Assembly (NCBI GenBank): GCA_951799445.1
Contig: OX637293.1
Span: 24,428,001-24,492,000, forward strand
Reading direction: 5' to 3'
Length of the DNA stretch: 64,000 bases
Source: Pseudisothecium myosuroides
Taxonomy: Eukaryota; Streptophyta; Bryopsida; Hypnales; Lembophyllaceae
Positions 1 through 12,405 of this stretch are shown piece by piece. Numbering within the stretch: the stretch's first letter is position 1; every line of letters begins with the position of its first letter. Made by a program: the position numbers and the translations under genes. Under the pieces are notes generated by a model that made no database searches, was not told the DNA's origin, and was given only the letters and a program-made list of their open reading frames with translations.

Positions 1-168
1 CACTTGCTAATGTCATAGCTGAGTAGCCGACCCTAGGTCCCGAGTCCCTGCATTATTTTTTTAAACGCTTTTCCGTCTCCCCCCCTGTTTTATCTTTCAA
101 CAGCCGTTGCTCTCTAATGCGAGGTGCGGATGGTACTTAATAATAATAAATAGGCTCAATAGAAAAAA

Positions 169-432
169 GTGGTGGTTTGGGGTGTACCTACCTTACTGGG
201 AGTCCATAGGAAGTGCATTCTAGGGGAGACTTTAGCTCATCAGTTTTGCAAAATGAACCCAGAAGACAGAACTTTAGCATTAGCAAAGAGTCTGCATGTT
301 GATGTGATTCTCTTTGACTGTACCAAAGTTGAATGTCTTGTATTTGTCATGGACTTGAGGAAACAAGCGCCTACTCGGAAGAAGGTGAAAAAAGAGAAAC
401 AAGAAAAAATTCGAAGCGAGTTGCATGTCTTG
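169..432 (+). CDS. Possible exon of an unidentified gene (fragment)
   Basis: An open frame ends at a good donor-like site (gtaagc just after 432); the frame itself runs on to a stop near 495. The residues include a hydrophobic stretch near the middle (VDVILFDCTKVECLVFVMDL) and a strongly basic segment (TRKKVKKEKQEKIRSEL) just before the donor. There is no ATG at the frame start, so this would be an internal exon or a decayed gene piece. I recognise no family. No matching downstream exon was found before the AT-rich DNA begins. It could also be chance coding potential or a transposon-derived fragment. Confidence 0.2.
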
Positions 433-495
433 GTAAGCGTTGTCAAAGCTTTCTTTCAAGGTTCAGATTTAGCTTGTGGTTGTTGGATCTTATAG

Positions 496-1388
496 TATGA
501 AAGTCCGTCAGAATGTGAGATGCATTAACTGATTTTGATCTAGATATTATGACCACCATTTTATCTTTATTTTTATTTTTTATACAGCTCTACAAGTAGG
601 GGATTTCAAGGACATGCATTTTTTGTTTTACTCCTCTACCTAGTATCCATCACTGCTTCACATGTATGACTGTGGTTGTATCCAACAATTCGCTTTCTCT
701 TGTTGTGCAAAACTTTTACATTTTGAAAATGGTCTGATATTTTTTTGCTGATTATTTTGTGGCTTATCTTTTCAAAATGATCACTTATATGGGCAAAAAC
801 TCTACATATGTTGAGTCACCTAGACGGTGTAGAATGGTGTAGATCTAGAGATGTACAAGGGTGTTGTTCTCGCACAACTTCTTGAATAGGTATCACATGT
901 ATTTAGTTTCTAGTGAAGTCCACTTCAAGGTCAAGTATTGTGGCAATGATTTCTTCAAACTCTCAACTTGATAGTACCGTCTAAAGACGGTAAGTCTGTT
1001 GTAAGAGGTTGCTGATGTTTATCAAAACTAATTAACACATCAACATGTGAAACAGATTGTGAATTGCAAGGATGAAATTGCACAAGTACACTTGATGGAC
1101 TACATCATTCAAATGTTTCTAGATGATTTTCATTTTCAAACCTTAGAAACTCTTCTAACTACTTGTCTTCAATTAAAAGTAAAATATTGTCTATGTTCAC
1201 AATACACTATCATCTATATAAACATATACTTTTGGTTGGCAACTAATGACGCCACTTGTTGGCAACTAATGTCGATCTTGTATACTCCAATCACCAATAG
1301 GTTCCTATATATTAATTAAATCCTAGTCGTGTTAGATTAGCTTGGCAAGTGAAGGTTTGGTCAGAGGATATGAATAAGCTATAAGCTA
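496..1388. other. AT-rich intergenic DNA, nothing recognised
   Basis: Only short frames occur here, none with convincing codon use or splice sites. I see no repeat structure that I can delimit. Confidence 0.5.
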
Positions 1389-1391
1389 TAA

Positions 1392-1829
1392 GAGCATCTG
1401 CAATGTGCATTTGAACAGTGCCTTTATCGGCACTGTACCGGACAAAAAGTCATTTGTAAGAAAAGTTGGGCTCCTATGCAACCATTATGGGTTCCGGCAC
1501 TTCCACGTTCTTGGTATGCACCCCCCCGGATCCAATAAATTTCTAAAATGTAAAGGCTCTCGATCAAAATAATCATAATTGTCAACCTTTTCATGCATTG
1601 TTAAGCGTGCCAACTAATTCAACCTTCTTTTGTTTCAATGAAAAGTCTTTTTCTAATGTAGATCCTTTCTTTCTTTTTATGATGCAGAAAAGTCCATTTG
1701 ACGTTTGGATTGCCAGTTTTGCATTGGATCGATTTGTTCTAAAAAAGGTTGGCACTTTGCGTGCCTTTTGGAATGCCCCTGTATTTGCTATTAAAGGGAC
1801 TGTCTACCGATAGCACATTGGGGATGCTC
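1392..1829. mobile_element. TAA-flanked TIR MITE (PIF/Harbinger-like by TSD)
   Basis: The ends are inverted copies: left GAGCATCTGCAATGTGC, right GCACATTGGGGATGCTC (two mismatches). The element is 438 bp and is flanked by TAA at 1389-1391 and 1830-1832. A three-base TNA/TWA target duplication is the known habit of PIF/Harbinger-type elements, and GAGCATC termini are common in plant MITEs. No transposase frame is present; the 71-codon frame inside it at 1598-1813 is AT-rich chance sequence. The superfamily call rests only on the TSD and ends. Confidence 0.65.
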
Positions 1830-1832
1830 TAA

Positions 1833-2872
1833 CTTACCATGTGTATGGGTGTGCAACCAATAGTGGACCTAAAAACACTGATGTCTCAGTTGAGGGAGAG
1901 CCTATCTAATTCAACCCCTATACATCAGAGGGGATGTTTTTTGGACTCTAAAAAATCAGATTTTGTGAAATACATGTTTATCAAATATTAGAATCTTGAA
2001 ATCTACATGGTGGATTCTTTTATAAATTACAGATTTGCACTCCTTAGCAAGTTGGCTTCAAATTTCAACCATGAAAACTTTAGCAACTAACTACTTCTCA
2101 AATTATTCCGGATTTTCAAGTTCCAACAAAAAAAACTCCTCACTAAAGTTGTTCTCCCTATGACACATAGAAGTTAAATATGTTGCTACCTCAATTGAGG
2201 TGTTGTTTGAATTCTTACAAGTAGAAGCCTTCACAAAGTTCATTACGCGGTTGTTGAGATGACAACATAATTTATCTTGTTGGCCTGAAGTCTATAAGTC
2301 TATTGATACCGTTACTTCCTAAAAATGTAGGCAGCTTTCTGCCTAATAATTAATTAAAGTGCAAAAAATAATTAGATAATCACCAAAATAATATATTAAA
2401 ATTGGACAATTTTAAATATTATTGTTGGTTTGCCTCGGGAAATCACGAAGATCTTGTCTACGACCAAAAATGGCTTAGGAACAAAAGAAGTCATTGTTGT
2501 GTATAAATCTTGAATTTTGTTTTATAAATCTTCTACACTATTGTGAAATTGCTCCCTGTTGGCCTATCATGTATGGGCTTTAGGTTGGCTCACAAATCAA
2601 GTTAGTGATAAGAAACCACAAGATATGGAACAAGTACAACCGACGGTATACCTAAACCTTAAATCGTCGGTAAATATGGCTCCTAAACTTTCAAATTCAC
2701 GGTCTATTGGTCATCAATCTAGCCTCATTGTGAGAACAGAGCAAGTTTTGACCATGAGGGCTGTAAACCCTATTTCGTCGCCACAACTCAAAATGAGGCT
2801 AAGAAATGGTTTAATCCATGCCACTTGCAACAACAAAGTTTACAAGTAAAGACAAAGTCACAAGCCACAACC
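1833..2872. other. AT-rich intergenic DNA
   Basis: There is no supported gene. The 96-codon frame at 2559-2849 has no start context, splice sites or recognisable domain. Confidence 0.45.
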
Positions 2873-4668
2873 CCGGGGAGGTCACTATCGGTGTTTTAGA
2901 AAACTACGTGAGTTAAAAGATAGGGTCCATTTAATTCAAAGTAGAGAAATTTTATATAATATGTAGGGCTACTATAGGTCCATGAAATGCTACATACTCT
3001 ATTATATATAAATCAGGGTATATAAAAACATCATGTGGTAGTAATTTTTATTAATAAGTTAGCCTTGACAAATAGAGGCCTTGCAAAATTTTCATAGTAC
3101 AATGAGTTTAGATGCTCATATGGATGCAGACAGATAATTTCAAGTAGATGATAACATGGACATAGTCAAGAAATTCTACAATGAAGGGTAGTTGATTGAA
3201 ATTGTGCCATGATACTAGTAGTGTATATATCAAAAAAATTAAGTGTAAACGTAAGGCATTGACCACAAGTGGCAGAAATTGTCACATTGCACGAATAAGG
3301 AGGTTTACTTTAGCGGATTCAACGAACTAAAAATTGTACAACACGAGAATATTTAGAGTTTACAATCAATTTAACTTCATGCTTTGAAGCCATAAATGAT
3401 AAACACACTTGTATTAAATGGAATGTTCACGGGATAGTTTCAATGGAGATTCTAAAGTGTTCAATGGTAAACTTGTTAGTATCCTCTAAAGGCCAAAGGA
3501 TGTTTTGAAAGAAGAAAAGTTCAAAACTGCCCATTTTGATGCATTGTCCAAAATTAAAAATTAATTTTTTGGGGGAATTTCAACCATTCAAAAGTGTATT
3601 AAACAAGTAAGGCAATGTGTGGAAAAAATTTCAACCCATTTGACCACGTGGATTGAAAGATCATAACGTTTGAAGTGAATTTTTTTTTTAAATTCTTGCG
3701 AAATACAACCTGTAGACTTTGAGCCCTCCTTTGAGTAAAATTTTTGCACTTCAAAAACATGAGGATTTCGGCCACTCATACACATATGATGTTAGGTTTA
3801 TCCATGAAAATTTTTAGAAGCAAATATAGAGTCTAGCTTACTCTAAATCAACCTACAATGTAAGGTGGTTAAGTGCATTGGCAATACACTAGACATTTTT
3901 TGATGATTTTTTGTGCAATGAAGAAATTTTTTATTTAAAATCCAAACAATAAAAATTAGAGACAAACATTTGGAATATGCAAAAAAACATTCAAGAACTT
4001 TGACTTCACATATTGCAAGATAATAGGGCTAAGGGCTTGAAGTAGAGGAAAATGTTTTTTTTGAAGCCACCCTGATATAGCTAGTAAAGTTTGACTCCTC
4101 TTAGTATGTGATTTGAGAATTAATTTTTTTTGTTGCTAATTGTATGCCATATTTTATTAGTTACATACATGCCAATTTTTGCAAATTTCAAAAGTTATGA
4201 GCATTTTTGCAAAAGGTATCCAAGAAATGCCCAAATTGCCTAGGCTCTTCCAAAAGTTCAAGGCAATATAACTCTTGATTTGGGTATTCAATCGGAAAAA
4301 AATACATTCTCACTAAAGGGATACATGTTCACACCTTATGTCAAAAATTTGTAAATAACCGACCAAAATTGCCTTCATAGGATCCTCCTCAGATTTTCAA
4401 TTGTTCATTCAATTGACAATTGGTCTTTAGGTTAAAAACTACCATTTGATCGATTAGACACTGAAATTTTATATGTAAGATATCCCTTCTTAAAAAATTG
4501 TATAAATGAATTTACAAAAACCATAGGGTATTAAAAATATACCCCTCGTAGCTTTTTATGTAAAAATACGGTCATCTTAAATACAATAATTAAGGTAAAT
4601 AGCCCCACATCAAATACCCTCTTAACTCAAGTATATACCTTAAATTACAAGGAGTGATCTCCCTGGGG
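2873..4668. mobile_element. Degraded MULE-like TIR element
   Basis: The left end (CCGGGGAGGTCACT...) and the right end (...AGTGATCTCCCTGG) are inverted relatives and match the ends of the better preserved element at 6258-7247. Flanks GCCACAACC and GCTACAACA agree at 7 of 9 positions, consistent with an eroded 9-bp duplication. Internal DNA at about 3580-3760 resembles the conserved interior block of the piggyBac-like elements at 13841, 18114 and 59764 (text around GTGTGGAAAAAATTTC), so an older insertion may be buried here. There is no coding capacity. End positions are approximate. Confidence 0.45.
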
Positions 4669-5570
4669 CTACAACACACAAGTCTTTAATGTCTCTTTCA
4701 ACTTCAATTCCAACTCCAACTTCTTAACTGGAAGCCTAGAATTCAATTTGGTATCACTGTTGTTTCAAAAGTTCAAATCAGATGAATGATAGTTTTTTGG
4801 AAAGCTAACTTGATTTTCTATTTTTCCTTCACATCTCAAATCATTTTGACACTTTGTCCAAATTTTATGGTTACTCAAAGTTTCGGCCTCTAAAATTGAA
4901 AGCAGCAGATCCTTCTTCATTTTGTCACTCACAACTCACTCATACAAACTCCAAATTGAATGAAAAATAGTTTCATAGAAAATCAACACAATTTCTCACA
5001 CTTCGTCAAAATCTCATTGCTAAATAAAGACCTATTTGTTTTTTATGGCCGGTGAAAGTCTTTGCCTCTTCACATAGAAGGCAGTAGACCTTTCTCCACT
5101 CAAACTAGCACAAATCTTAATTCTTAACTTCAATTTAAATAAATAAAAAATACTTTTTAAAAACACAACATCATGATATATAATTCCTTCAATTTTCATT
5201 CCAAAATTCTCGATACACAACATACAATGGCTCCTCAAACATTCGAGCCTTCTAAATCAATAACGAGGAAAAAGATGAATAGTGTCCTCCTTATCCTTCA
5301 CCTTATCTTCCCTCTCAACCACACAAGTCAAGTGGTATTCATTCCATACCTTGACCATAAGGCTACAATGCCACCCATTGGTTATTAAACTTCACCACAC
5401 AACTAAATTTACCTCCTTACTAAGAAGATAAATCATCCCAGAATCACTAAAAAATAATTATTTCTATATTTTTCTTTTATGACTTTAAACATACAAAATA
5501 AAATACGTAAAGCACTAGCATGTCTATTAGATGTATATCAAAGGTAAAAAATCAAAGTCCAAGAGAAGCA

Positions 5571-5852
5571 TCATTCCATCTGCAGAAATTTGAGAATGCG
5601 TTTAACAGTGGTTGCAACACATTCTGCACAGTCCGCCTTAATTAAAAGATTGACAAGCTTCTCTAACCAACGTTGGTATCCATGACTCCCCTTTATAAAT
5701 TTGACCATATAAAAATATTGATCGTCATTTAGACCGTCAAAATACCCTTCAAATGTCACTTCTTGGTTACCAAGTTCACCACATCCAACTTCTAACAAGA
5801 CCACCAACACTCGAGCGTCACGCTGAAGGTTTTCGTACCATTTTTGTATCAC
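5571..5852 (-). CDS. Possible gene fragment, unidentified
   Basis: A 93-codon frame with fairly protein-like composition (aromatic and acidic residues, for example YFDGLNDDQYFYMVKF) ends at 5571. The opposite strand at about 5850-5956 also carries a protein-like stretch (KAQLYLKDAHAVVEKCK), so which strand was coding is unclear. The region is GC-richer than its surroundings, as expected for a decaying gene piece. I do not recognise a family. Confidence 0.2.
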   Translation of the reverse strand: MIQKWYENLQRDARVLVVLLEVGCGELGNQEVTFEGYFDGLNDDQYFYMVKFIKGSHGYQRWLEKLVNLLIKADCAECVATTVKRILKFLQME

Positions 5853-6257
5853 ACAAGGTTGCTTTGGTGGTCGAGAAGGCCCAACTTTATCTTAAGGACG
5901 CTCATGCAGTGGTGGAAAAGTGCAAAACCCAACGGCAAAAGAGGCTGATTCGGTAATTGTGACAAAGAAAACTCAAATTCTGATTCCAATTGAAGCTCAT
6001 CATCTTGAGATTCACAAAAACTCTTTAGTTTGATATATTAAAATCTAAAGTGAAACATAATAAAAAAAATGACATTAAATTGATAAAGCTCTTAGACGAA
6101 TGCCTCTTTTTAAATAGATGGATCGCGCCATTATGAAAAGGCATCACTTTGAAGCTCAAAAAATGATGTCATCCTTCTTTTTAGATTATTATAATCAAAC
6201 ATATTAAAATAACGTATTAATATGTGTTTTATACCATGTACGCATTTACAATGCAAC

Positions 6258-7247
6258 CCGGGGAGGTCATTTAGTGTGCATATTAGAAACCACGTGAGAT
6301 CTAATATAGGGTACTCTATATTTATTCTACCTAAAATTTATAAAAAAATTATATCTAATATAGAGTGTATAAAATTACATGTAGGGTATTATAACAAATA
6401 TAGGGTTATGTTTAATACCATGTATTAGATTTTATGTAGAAAAAATATAGGGGGGCAATAATATGTGGGGGAAATTAATTTTATAGAGTGAGTATATAAT
6501 GTCCTTAAAGAAGAGATGGACAAAAAATGACACATTGTTTGTCCCAAATTATCCATGAACCTTGGATGAGGGGCTCTAGTTGCCTCTAGAGTTATCTGTA
6601 AAGTCTTTTGAAGTCACTTAGAATTTGAAGAATCTATCATAAATTTTGCTTTAATGTACTCTTATTTGTTCATTTTAAATAGTAGAAAGGTATAAAAGAG
6701 CTTGGTGGTCTATCATTATTAGGTGTGTAAGAGCTTGGTGGTCTATACTTGTTTATTATATTGTAATGCAATGTCATCTTTTCTTTGTTGAGTACTTGCA
6801 CTCATTGTATTCATTAGAATATATTGTAAATGATTAGTAGTAAGTTATTTGACACAACTAGAATGCATTGTTTACAGTCTGTGAATGTATTTGTTTGGCT
6901 ACAGTACATTGTTTAAACATAAATTACTTTAGTTTTTAGTAACCATAAAAAAATGGTTTGAAGAAGAAGTGACAAAAGAATAAAGAAAAAAAGGATAAGA
7001 AACAACAATAGGAAAAAAAAAGTCATACAATATCTATTAGTTCTAGTTTTAAATTTAATATAGGGGCCAAAAAATTGGACTCAAAAGTGCATTATAAAAA
7101 ATATAGGGTGCTATAATAAATTCCAATTTAGAATTATTTTTAACAATAGGGTATATTAAATTATGAAATATTAGAAAAATAGCCCCCCATAAAATACCCC
7201 CCGATCTCATGTGTATACTAAACCTCTAAGCTAGTGACTCCCCCGTG
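6258..7247. mobile_element. MULE-like TIR element with 9-bp target duplication
   Basis: CAATGCAAC stands immediately outside both ends (6249-6257 and 7248-7256), a perfect 9-bp direct repeat. The ends are inverted relatives: CCGGGGAGGTCA on the left against CACGGGGGAGTCACTAG read inward from the right. Similarity continues inward through the ATGAGATC or GTGAGATC motif and the TAGGGTA block. A 9-bp TSD with long imperfect TIRs is characteristic of Mutator-like elements. At 990 bp without a transposase frame it is non-autonomous. Confidence 0.6.
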
Positions 7248-7256
7248 CAATGCAAC

Positions 7257-9210
7257 ACTGTATACAAAAGTTATAAATAAATAAAATTTAAACCTAAAAC
7301 AAATTATTTTACATAGGTACATAATTGATTTTAGAGATGTACACAATGTGAAAATAGCGTTTTGGAGTCAACGATGCATTTTAGAGTACCCACCTCACAT
7401 GTTGTAGACTAGCTAATTAAGAGGTTAAGACAATTATTGTACATAATGTTAAGTTTTAAAATTCATTTCCTTAAATTTTGAACATCCAAATCTCTACTCA
7501 AAAGAGTCACATTGAATTGAAGAGTTATGAATTTTATTCTATTCTTGCCAAATTAAGAAGCTAGTAGAATGCTTACTTGAATAGAATGCTACTAGTGAAA
7601 ATAAGATGGTTCACTTGCTTTGAAACTTGGACTTGACATTAAAATTTGGAATCAAATTTTTAAAAATCTTTCCTCAAGAAGTTCATTTGTAATGTACAAC
7701 TATGCATTTTTCTTTTATACTTTCACAACTTACGAAGTAGATGAGCATTTGTCTTTAGATAAATTTTGATGGGTAGGTAGAAGCCTTTAGGTCTTGGAAT
7801 AGAAGAACTTGAAATACAGTGGATATATGTATGTATAATTGAGGAAATTGAAATTATGTGCATGTAATGCCTATTGTAGTTGGGAAAGGTGTGGATTATA
7901 ACAAAGGAGTAAGGCAACTTCCGATCAGGAAACTTGTTGGTTTTCCAATTTGTTTGGTCAAAAGGTGTAAGATATGAGACTAAGTTGAATTACTGGTCTT
8001 CATTGGAAATAAGCACCTATATTGACCTAAATATCAACCACCTTTATATGAGTATGAATAGTGAAAAAAGTTATGATAAACCGTTAGCAGAGGAAGTCAT
8101 TGAACATGTGTGTCATCCTATGAATCCACCACTTTATATGTGCATTGTATTATTTTCAACATGTGAATATAACTAGTCAACATAAGACATGTAATTTTCT
8201 TGTGGACTAATACCAGATATCCATTTTGGATTATAGTTATAGTAATAAATTGTAATAAGAATAATTGATTCTTAATAGAATCAAGTAGAAATTGATGTGA
8301 TTTGCAATTCATGTAGTTAGTATGAAATAATGCACAATTAGGAGGTATTGGAATTTCATGATATTATACATGTTGTTTATTTTAATGATTTTGGATGTTT
8401 TCACCTTTGATAACGTAAAATTTGAAGAATTGAAGTGCAAATGGTTGTTGGGCTTGGCATTCATTGTTCTCCTTTTCAGAATATTATAAAGAAATGATTC
8501 TATATACATCATTGCATAAACCAAAGGTTGTCATTGAAAGAAAATGGATACCAATAGTGACTTGCCAAAGAATATGAATAAAAGGGAATTATAATGTTAT
8601 ATTAAAAAAATATAGTGGCAATTTCTTCTTTTACTTAAATTATATTTTCTTGTTTGGGTAGAAAGTAATGATCGATATGACAACTACCTTCTATTGTTGA
8701 ATAATGTTATGTTGTCACATAGCTAAGTGCATATAGAGATAGAGATAGAAATAGACACATGTAATTATTTTTTATAGTTTTTATTCAACTGCAAATTCTT
8801 TGCAATTATTCAGAATCATCAAAATTTTAGTGCCTCATGACATAAGACAATTGTTAAAATCAATAGTATCACATTACAAACAATCATTTACAGCTGTGGG
8901 CTCTCGAGATGAGTCTACCGATTAGTTTGGGGTCACCCATGTGGTCCATATTGATGTAGGTTGTCACTTTGCAAGGCTAAGTCAAATTGGACAATTGGTT
9001 TTGGTAAAAGAAGTATTTATAAGTTTTTTTTAAAGTTATTTATACTTCTTTCAAAGTGGCAAAGTCATTGTATGACACAACAATTGACACTGATATTGTA
9101 TTTCCCACATTTCTCGCAAATTTATTTTGTGTATGTATCAAATACTTAAATTAATGTATCACCTAAATATCTTGGATTGTATATAATTATTATATACACT
9201 TGGGTTGTAT
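7257..9210. other. AT-rich intergenic DNA
   Basis: Several 60-80 codon frames exist on both strands but all are AT-driven. I see no gene, RNA or delimitable repeat. Confidence 0.45.
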
Positions 9211-10531
9211 AATGTTGATTACAAGAAACACCACACCTATCCTATTTTTTGTCACACATTCAATGTAGAAGTTGTTTTGTGCCATAAGTATTGCAAAATT
9301 GATTGAATGAACATGAAATTTAGAAGTAATCTTCCTTTAGCAATAGAAAATGTACTTGAATTATTTTAATTTTTTCAAAATTAATTCAATAGGTGAGGGG
9401 TGATTGTAAGAAACACTTGTCCTATTTTCTATCACACCCTACGTCCTTTTTTGTTTTTTGGCCATAACTTTTGTGTTCTGATTTCAAATGATTCAAGATT
9501 TATAGATAAGGTACTCGTAACTATTATACATCATTCTTGCCTAATTTTTTTGCTATTTTAAAAAAAATATTATTATCCAAAAATAGCCTCTAATTATATG
9601 TCACAAATGCAAATTTGGAGGTTCTTAGTACTATTTAGTATCCATAAAAATGAATTTAGAGCTGAAATTTGGAAGAAACAATCTTCTAATAGACTTGTAG
9701 CTATTGTATAAAGGAATTCTAAAAATACTTAATTTTATGTGGTGTAGAAGTCTACACAGTGAGCTTCATTTAGCTTGCATTTTGAAACATATAAAATATA
9801 CTTTTGGCGGTTCTTTTGGTGAATGACCATCTTTATAGAGTTGTTACAAATGGAGAATTTTATTTTATTTATTAAATTTTTTTACTGTCTACTTAGAGAG
9901 TTTTCATGGGCTTTTCCTTTAGTGATTACCTTCATCTTAAAGGCTTATATATTATCTATATTTTTTAAACTTTTTAAATTTTTTTTTTTAAATTTTAAAA
10001 TACTCCAAAAAAAATCATGATTATTGTTATAAAATACAACAAATAGTACAAGTATTTCTTGCAATCACCTTGACATTGAATTTTGAATATATGTCATATA
10101 TACAATTTGGGTGGTTTTTAGTACTATCAATTACCTTTTTTGAAAAATTCTGTCATTGAATTTGATGAAATGGCTCTTCTTATAGAAATACACCTTCTCA
10201 AGAGAGGGATTTCCAAAAACATGTTCCAAGTGTGTCTTACATTGGCCCAAAGTGTGCTATATTCAAGTTGAATTTATGTTGAATTAAAAGTAGTTTTCTA
10301 GTTGTAGCTTTGATTTTCCTTCTTTGCTCTTAGTTGGCAACAATGGTCACTTTTAAAATAAATTTTTAAGTGCATTTTTAAATTAAAAAATAAGTATTGC
10401 CATCCATCCTCGCCATCCAATCAAGTATTTTCCAACTCTATTGACGGTGACTTGTAGTACAAAAAGTACTAAAAGACTTTAAAATAAAATAAAAATAGCA
10501 AATAGTATTAGTGTTTCTTGCAATCACCCAT
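9211..10531. mobile_element. GGGTGATTGCAAG-family TIR element (outer copy, interrupted)
   Basis: The left end near 9213 (TTGATTACAAGAAACACC) and the right end near 10531 (GTGTTTCTTGCAATCACC) are inverted copies. The segment 9211-9396 plus 10071-10531 aligns with the reverse complement of the full element at 15855-16699, including TGTAGAAGTTGTTTTGTGCC and TTGAATTTATGTTGAATTAA. It is split by a second element of related ends at 9397-10070. No transposase was found. Confidence 0.6.
9397..10070. mobile_element. GGGTGATTGCAAG-family TIR element (inner, nested copy)
   Basis: It starts GGGGTGATTGTAAGAAACAC and ends TTTCTTGCAATCACCT, with TGA directly outside both ends (9394-9396 and 10071-10073), giving a 3-bp target duplication. 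It lies inside the element at 9211-10531 in DNA that is continuous in the copy at 15855-16699. Its interior matches, in reverse, the DNA at about 13236-13836. It is 674 bp and non-coding. The superfamily is unresolved; a 3-bp TSD is compatible with PIF/Harbinger or CMC types. Confidence 0.65.
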
Positions 10532-10952
10532 GGTGCCTATAACCTCAATGTGCAAACTGTTGTTGTGTTGTTGTGCTTCAAGGATAAGGAGGATCATAAC
10601 TAAGGTAGGAGGTGTTACAACTAACCAGACTCCAAAAGCGTCTCTAACATAGATGTACATTTTGCTTCCTTCAATGCACCATCAATATATGAGTAGTATA
10701 CATTTTAGGAGGTGGATGCGGCTTCTAGTGACCATGGTGTTTCAATTTCAAAAATTTGTGATGAATTCTACAAATGTCCTAGAAAAAAATTACTTAATTT
10801 AGGTTAGATGCCAGTTCTATTTTTCTTCATTTGAAAATTCACTGAAAAAAGATTTCAAGGAGTTTGCTTCTTGAAAATGCGATTAGCTCTTAAGGGCATG
10901 CTTTCTTGACCTCCTACGTGACATTGATATTCCAATTGCCACATTTCTTTAT
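10532..10952. other. Intergenic DNA with a possible degenerate MITE
   Basis: AAGGTAGGAGGTG at about 10604, followed by AAGCGTCTCT, resembles the left part of the MITE at 18407-18547. The far end cannot be located. Nothing else is supported. Confidence 0.25.
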
Positions 10953-11143
10953 GGCCAGTTTCATTAAAATGGCAATATTCCTTTAAAATGGACCACTTAC
11001 AGGTCCGAACGACTGTTTGGAAATCTATACTTGTTTTAGATGGTTCAAAACGCCTGTTCTGAAATCTATACCAGTCCTAAATGGTGAAAAGGGCACACCG
11101 TCAAAGTGGTACACGGAATACCGCCATTTTAATGAAGTCGCCC
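10953..11143. mobile_element. Palindrome-bearing MITE, copy 1
   Basis: The ends are inverted: left TTTCATTAAAATGGCAATAT, right ATACCGCCATTTTAATGAAG. The interior carries two tandem subrepeats of the type CTGAAATCTATACCAGTCCT. It is the same family as 12227-12405, 54052-54242 and 54719-54908. Confidence 0.6.
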
Positions 11144-11405
11144 ATTTCAATTGACAAAGGAATGGAAATGGAAGGAGGAAGCTGAATACCAACTGCAAAG
11201 CCAAGATCAGTTAAGCTTAAGCTAAAAATATGATGCTTACTTCAATGTACGATTTCTCATCTGAATATCTGCAAGGGTGACAAAGACCTGAATGTTTGTA
11301 GCTTTGCATTTTTGCACCTTTGCACTCACACACATTGTCTACTCGTTTTGTAAAGATTATTGAACATGGTGACAGAGGCGAATTCAAACACTACCACTAC
11401 CTTTG

Positions 11406-12055
11406 GTCGGGTCCTGTGAAATATTGTGATCGATAGATCTTTTTTTAATGGAAGAGATTGCTGCGCGCGTGCAAGGTGTGATTTTCAATTTCGTCAATTC
11501 CGTTCTTTCGCATTTCCGCTCGTTCTAGACAACGAAGTCTTTCAGGCCCAGAGATCCGACCTCCAGGCACCTGCTTCATCCGATTCCAGAGATTTGAATC
11601 ACGCAAATTGGCCTTCCTGTTTATCATCATTTCAGAATGATGCACGGGCACATCGTAACTCTTGTCTTTCTGCACAAAAAGGTCGGTGCAAAAAAGGGTC
11701 GGGTCAGGGTACGAAATTCTCCGTATTGTGATCGATCTTTTTTTACTGTAAATGGAAGAGGATATATGAACAATTGCTGCGCGCGTGCAAGGTGTGATTG
11801 TCAATTTCGTCCGTTCTTTTCGCATTCCCGCTCATTCCAGAGATTTGTATGACGCAAACTGGCCTACCTGTTTCTCATCATTTCAAATGCATGGACACAT
11901 CATGATAACGGACACTTCATAACTTGTCTTCCTGCCCAAAAGATCGATCGGATCCAGTGAAACAATCCTCGCAATGACATTTCAGATGCACACATCACTG
12001 ACAACAGACACTTCATAACTTGTCTTTCTGCACAAAGGTCGGATCTAGTGATTGA
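11406..12055. repeat. Tandem duplication, period about 316 bp, two units plus a partial third
   Basis: ATTGCTGCGCGCGTGCAAGG occurs at 11457 and again at 11773, and homology runs on both sides (GATCGAT...CTTTTTTT before, CGTTCTTTTCGCAT and CTTCATAACTTGTCTT after). A third partial unit covers about 11960-12055. The repeat is GC-richer than its surroundings, and frames of 70-126 codons open on both strands only because of that. I see no gene. Confidence 0.6.
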
Positions 12056-12226
12056 AACATTGGAATCTGTTTTTTATGCTCCTCACAACTATTGAAGAGC
12101 AAGCCAGGTTAACAATGAAACTGTCACAGTTTTGACTCTGTGAAAGTGTATTTCTAATGGAGGCTTCCTCCACTGGGATTCTGGAAAGGGCGAAAGGGAG
12201 TCCTAGCAGCATTGGTCAACAAAAAC

Positions 12227-12405
12227 GGATACTTCGTTAAAATGGGAATATTCCACAAACTTGGCACTTTCATGTTTAATTAGACCATGTGGTCTGAAAT
12301 GTAAACCAGTCCTAGATTTTAGACCATGTGGTCTGAAATCTATACCAACCCTAGAAAATAAATGGAAAAATGGAGGAATAATATCGCCATTTTAACGAAA
12401 TATCC
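12227..12405. mobile_element. Palindrome-bearing MITE, copy 2
   Basis: The left end GGATACTTCGTTAAAATGG and the right end GCCATTTTAACGAAATATCC are inverted. The interior has two copies of AGACCATGTGGTCTGAAAT, in which AGACCATGTGGTCT is a near-palindrome replacing the AGAACGGCCGTTCT found in copy 4. Confidence 0.6.
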
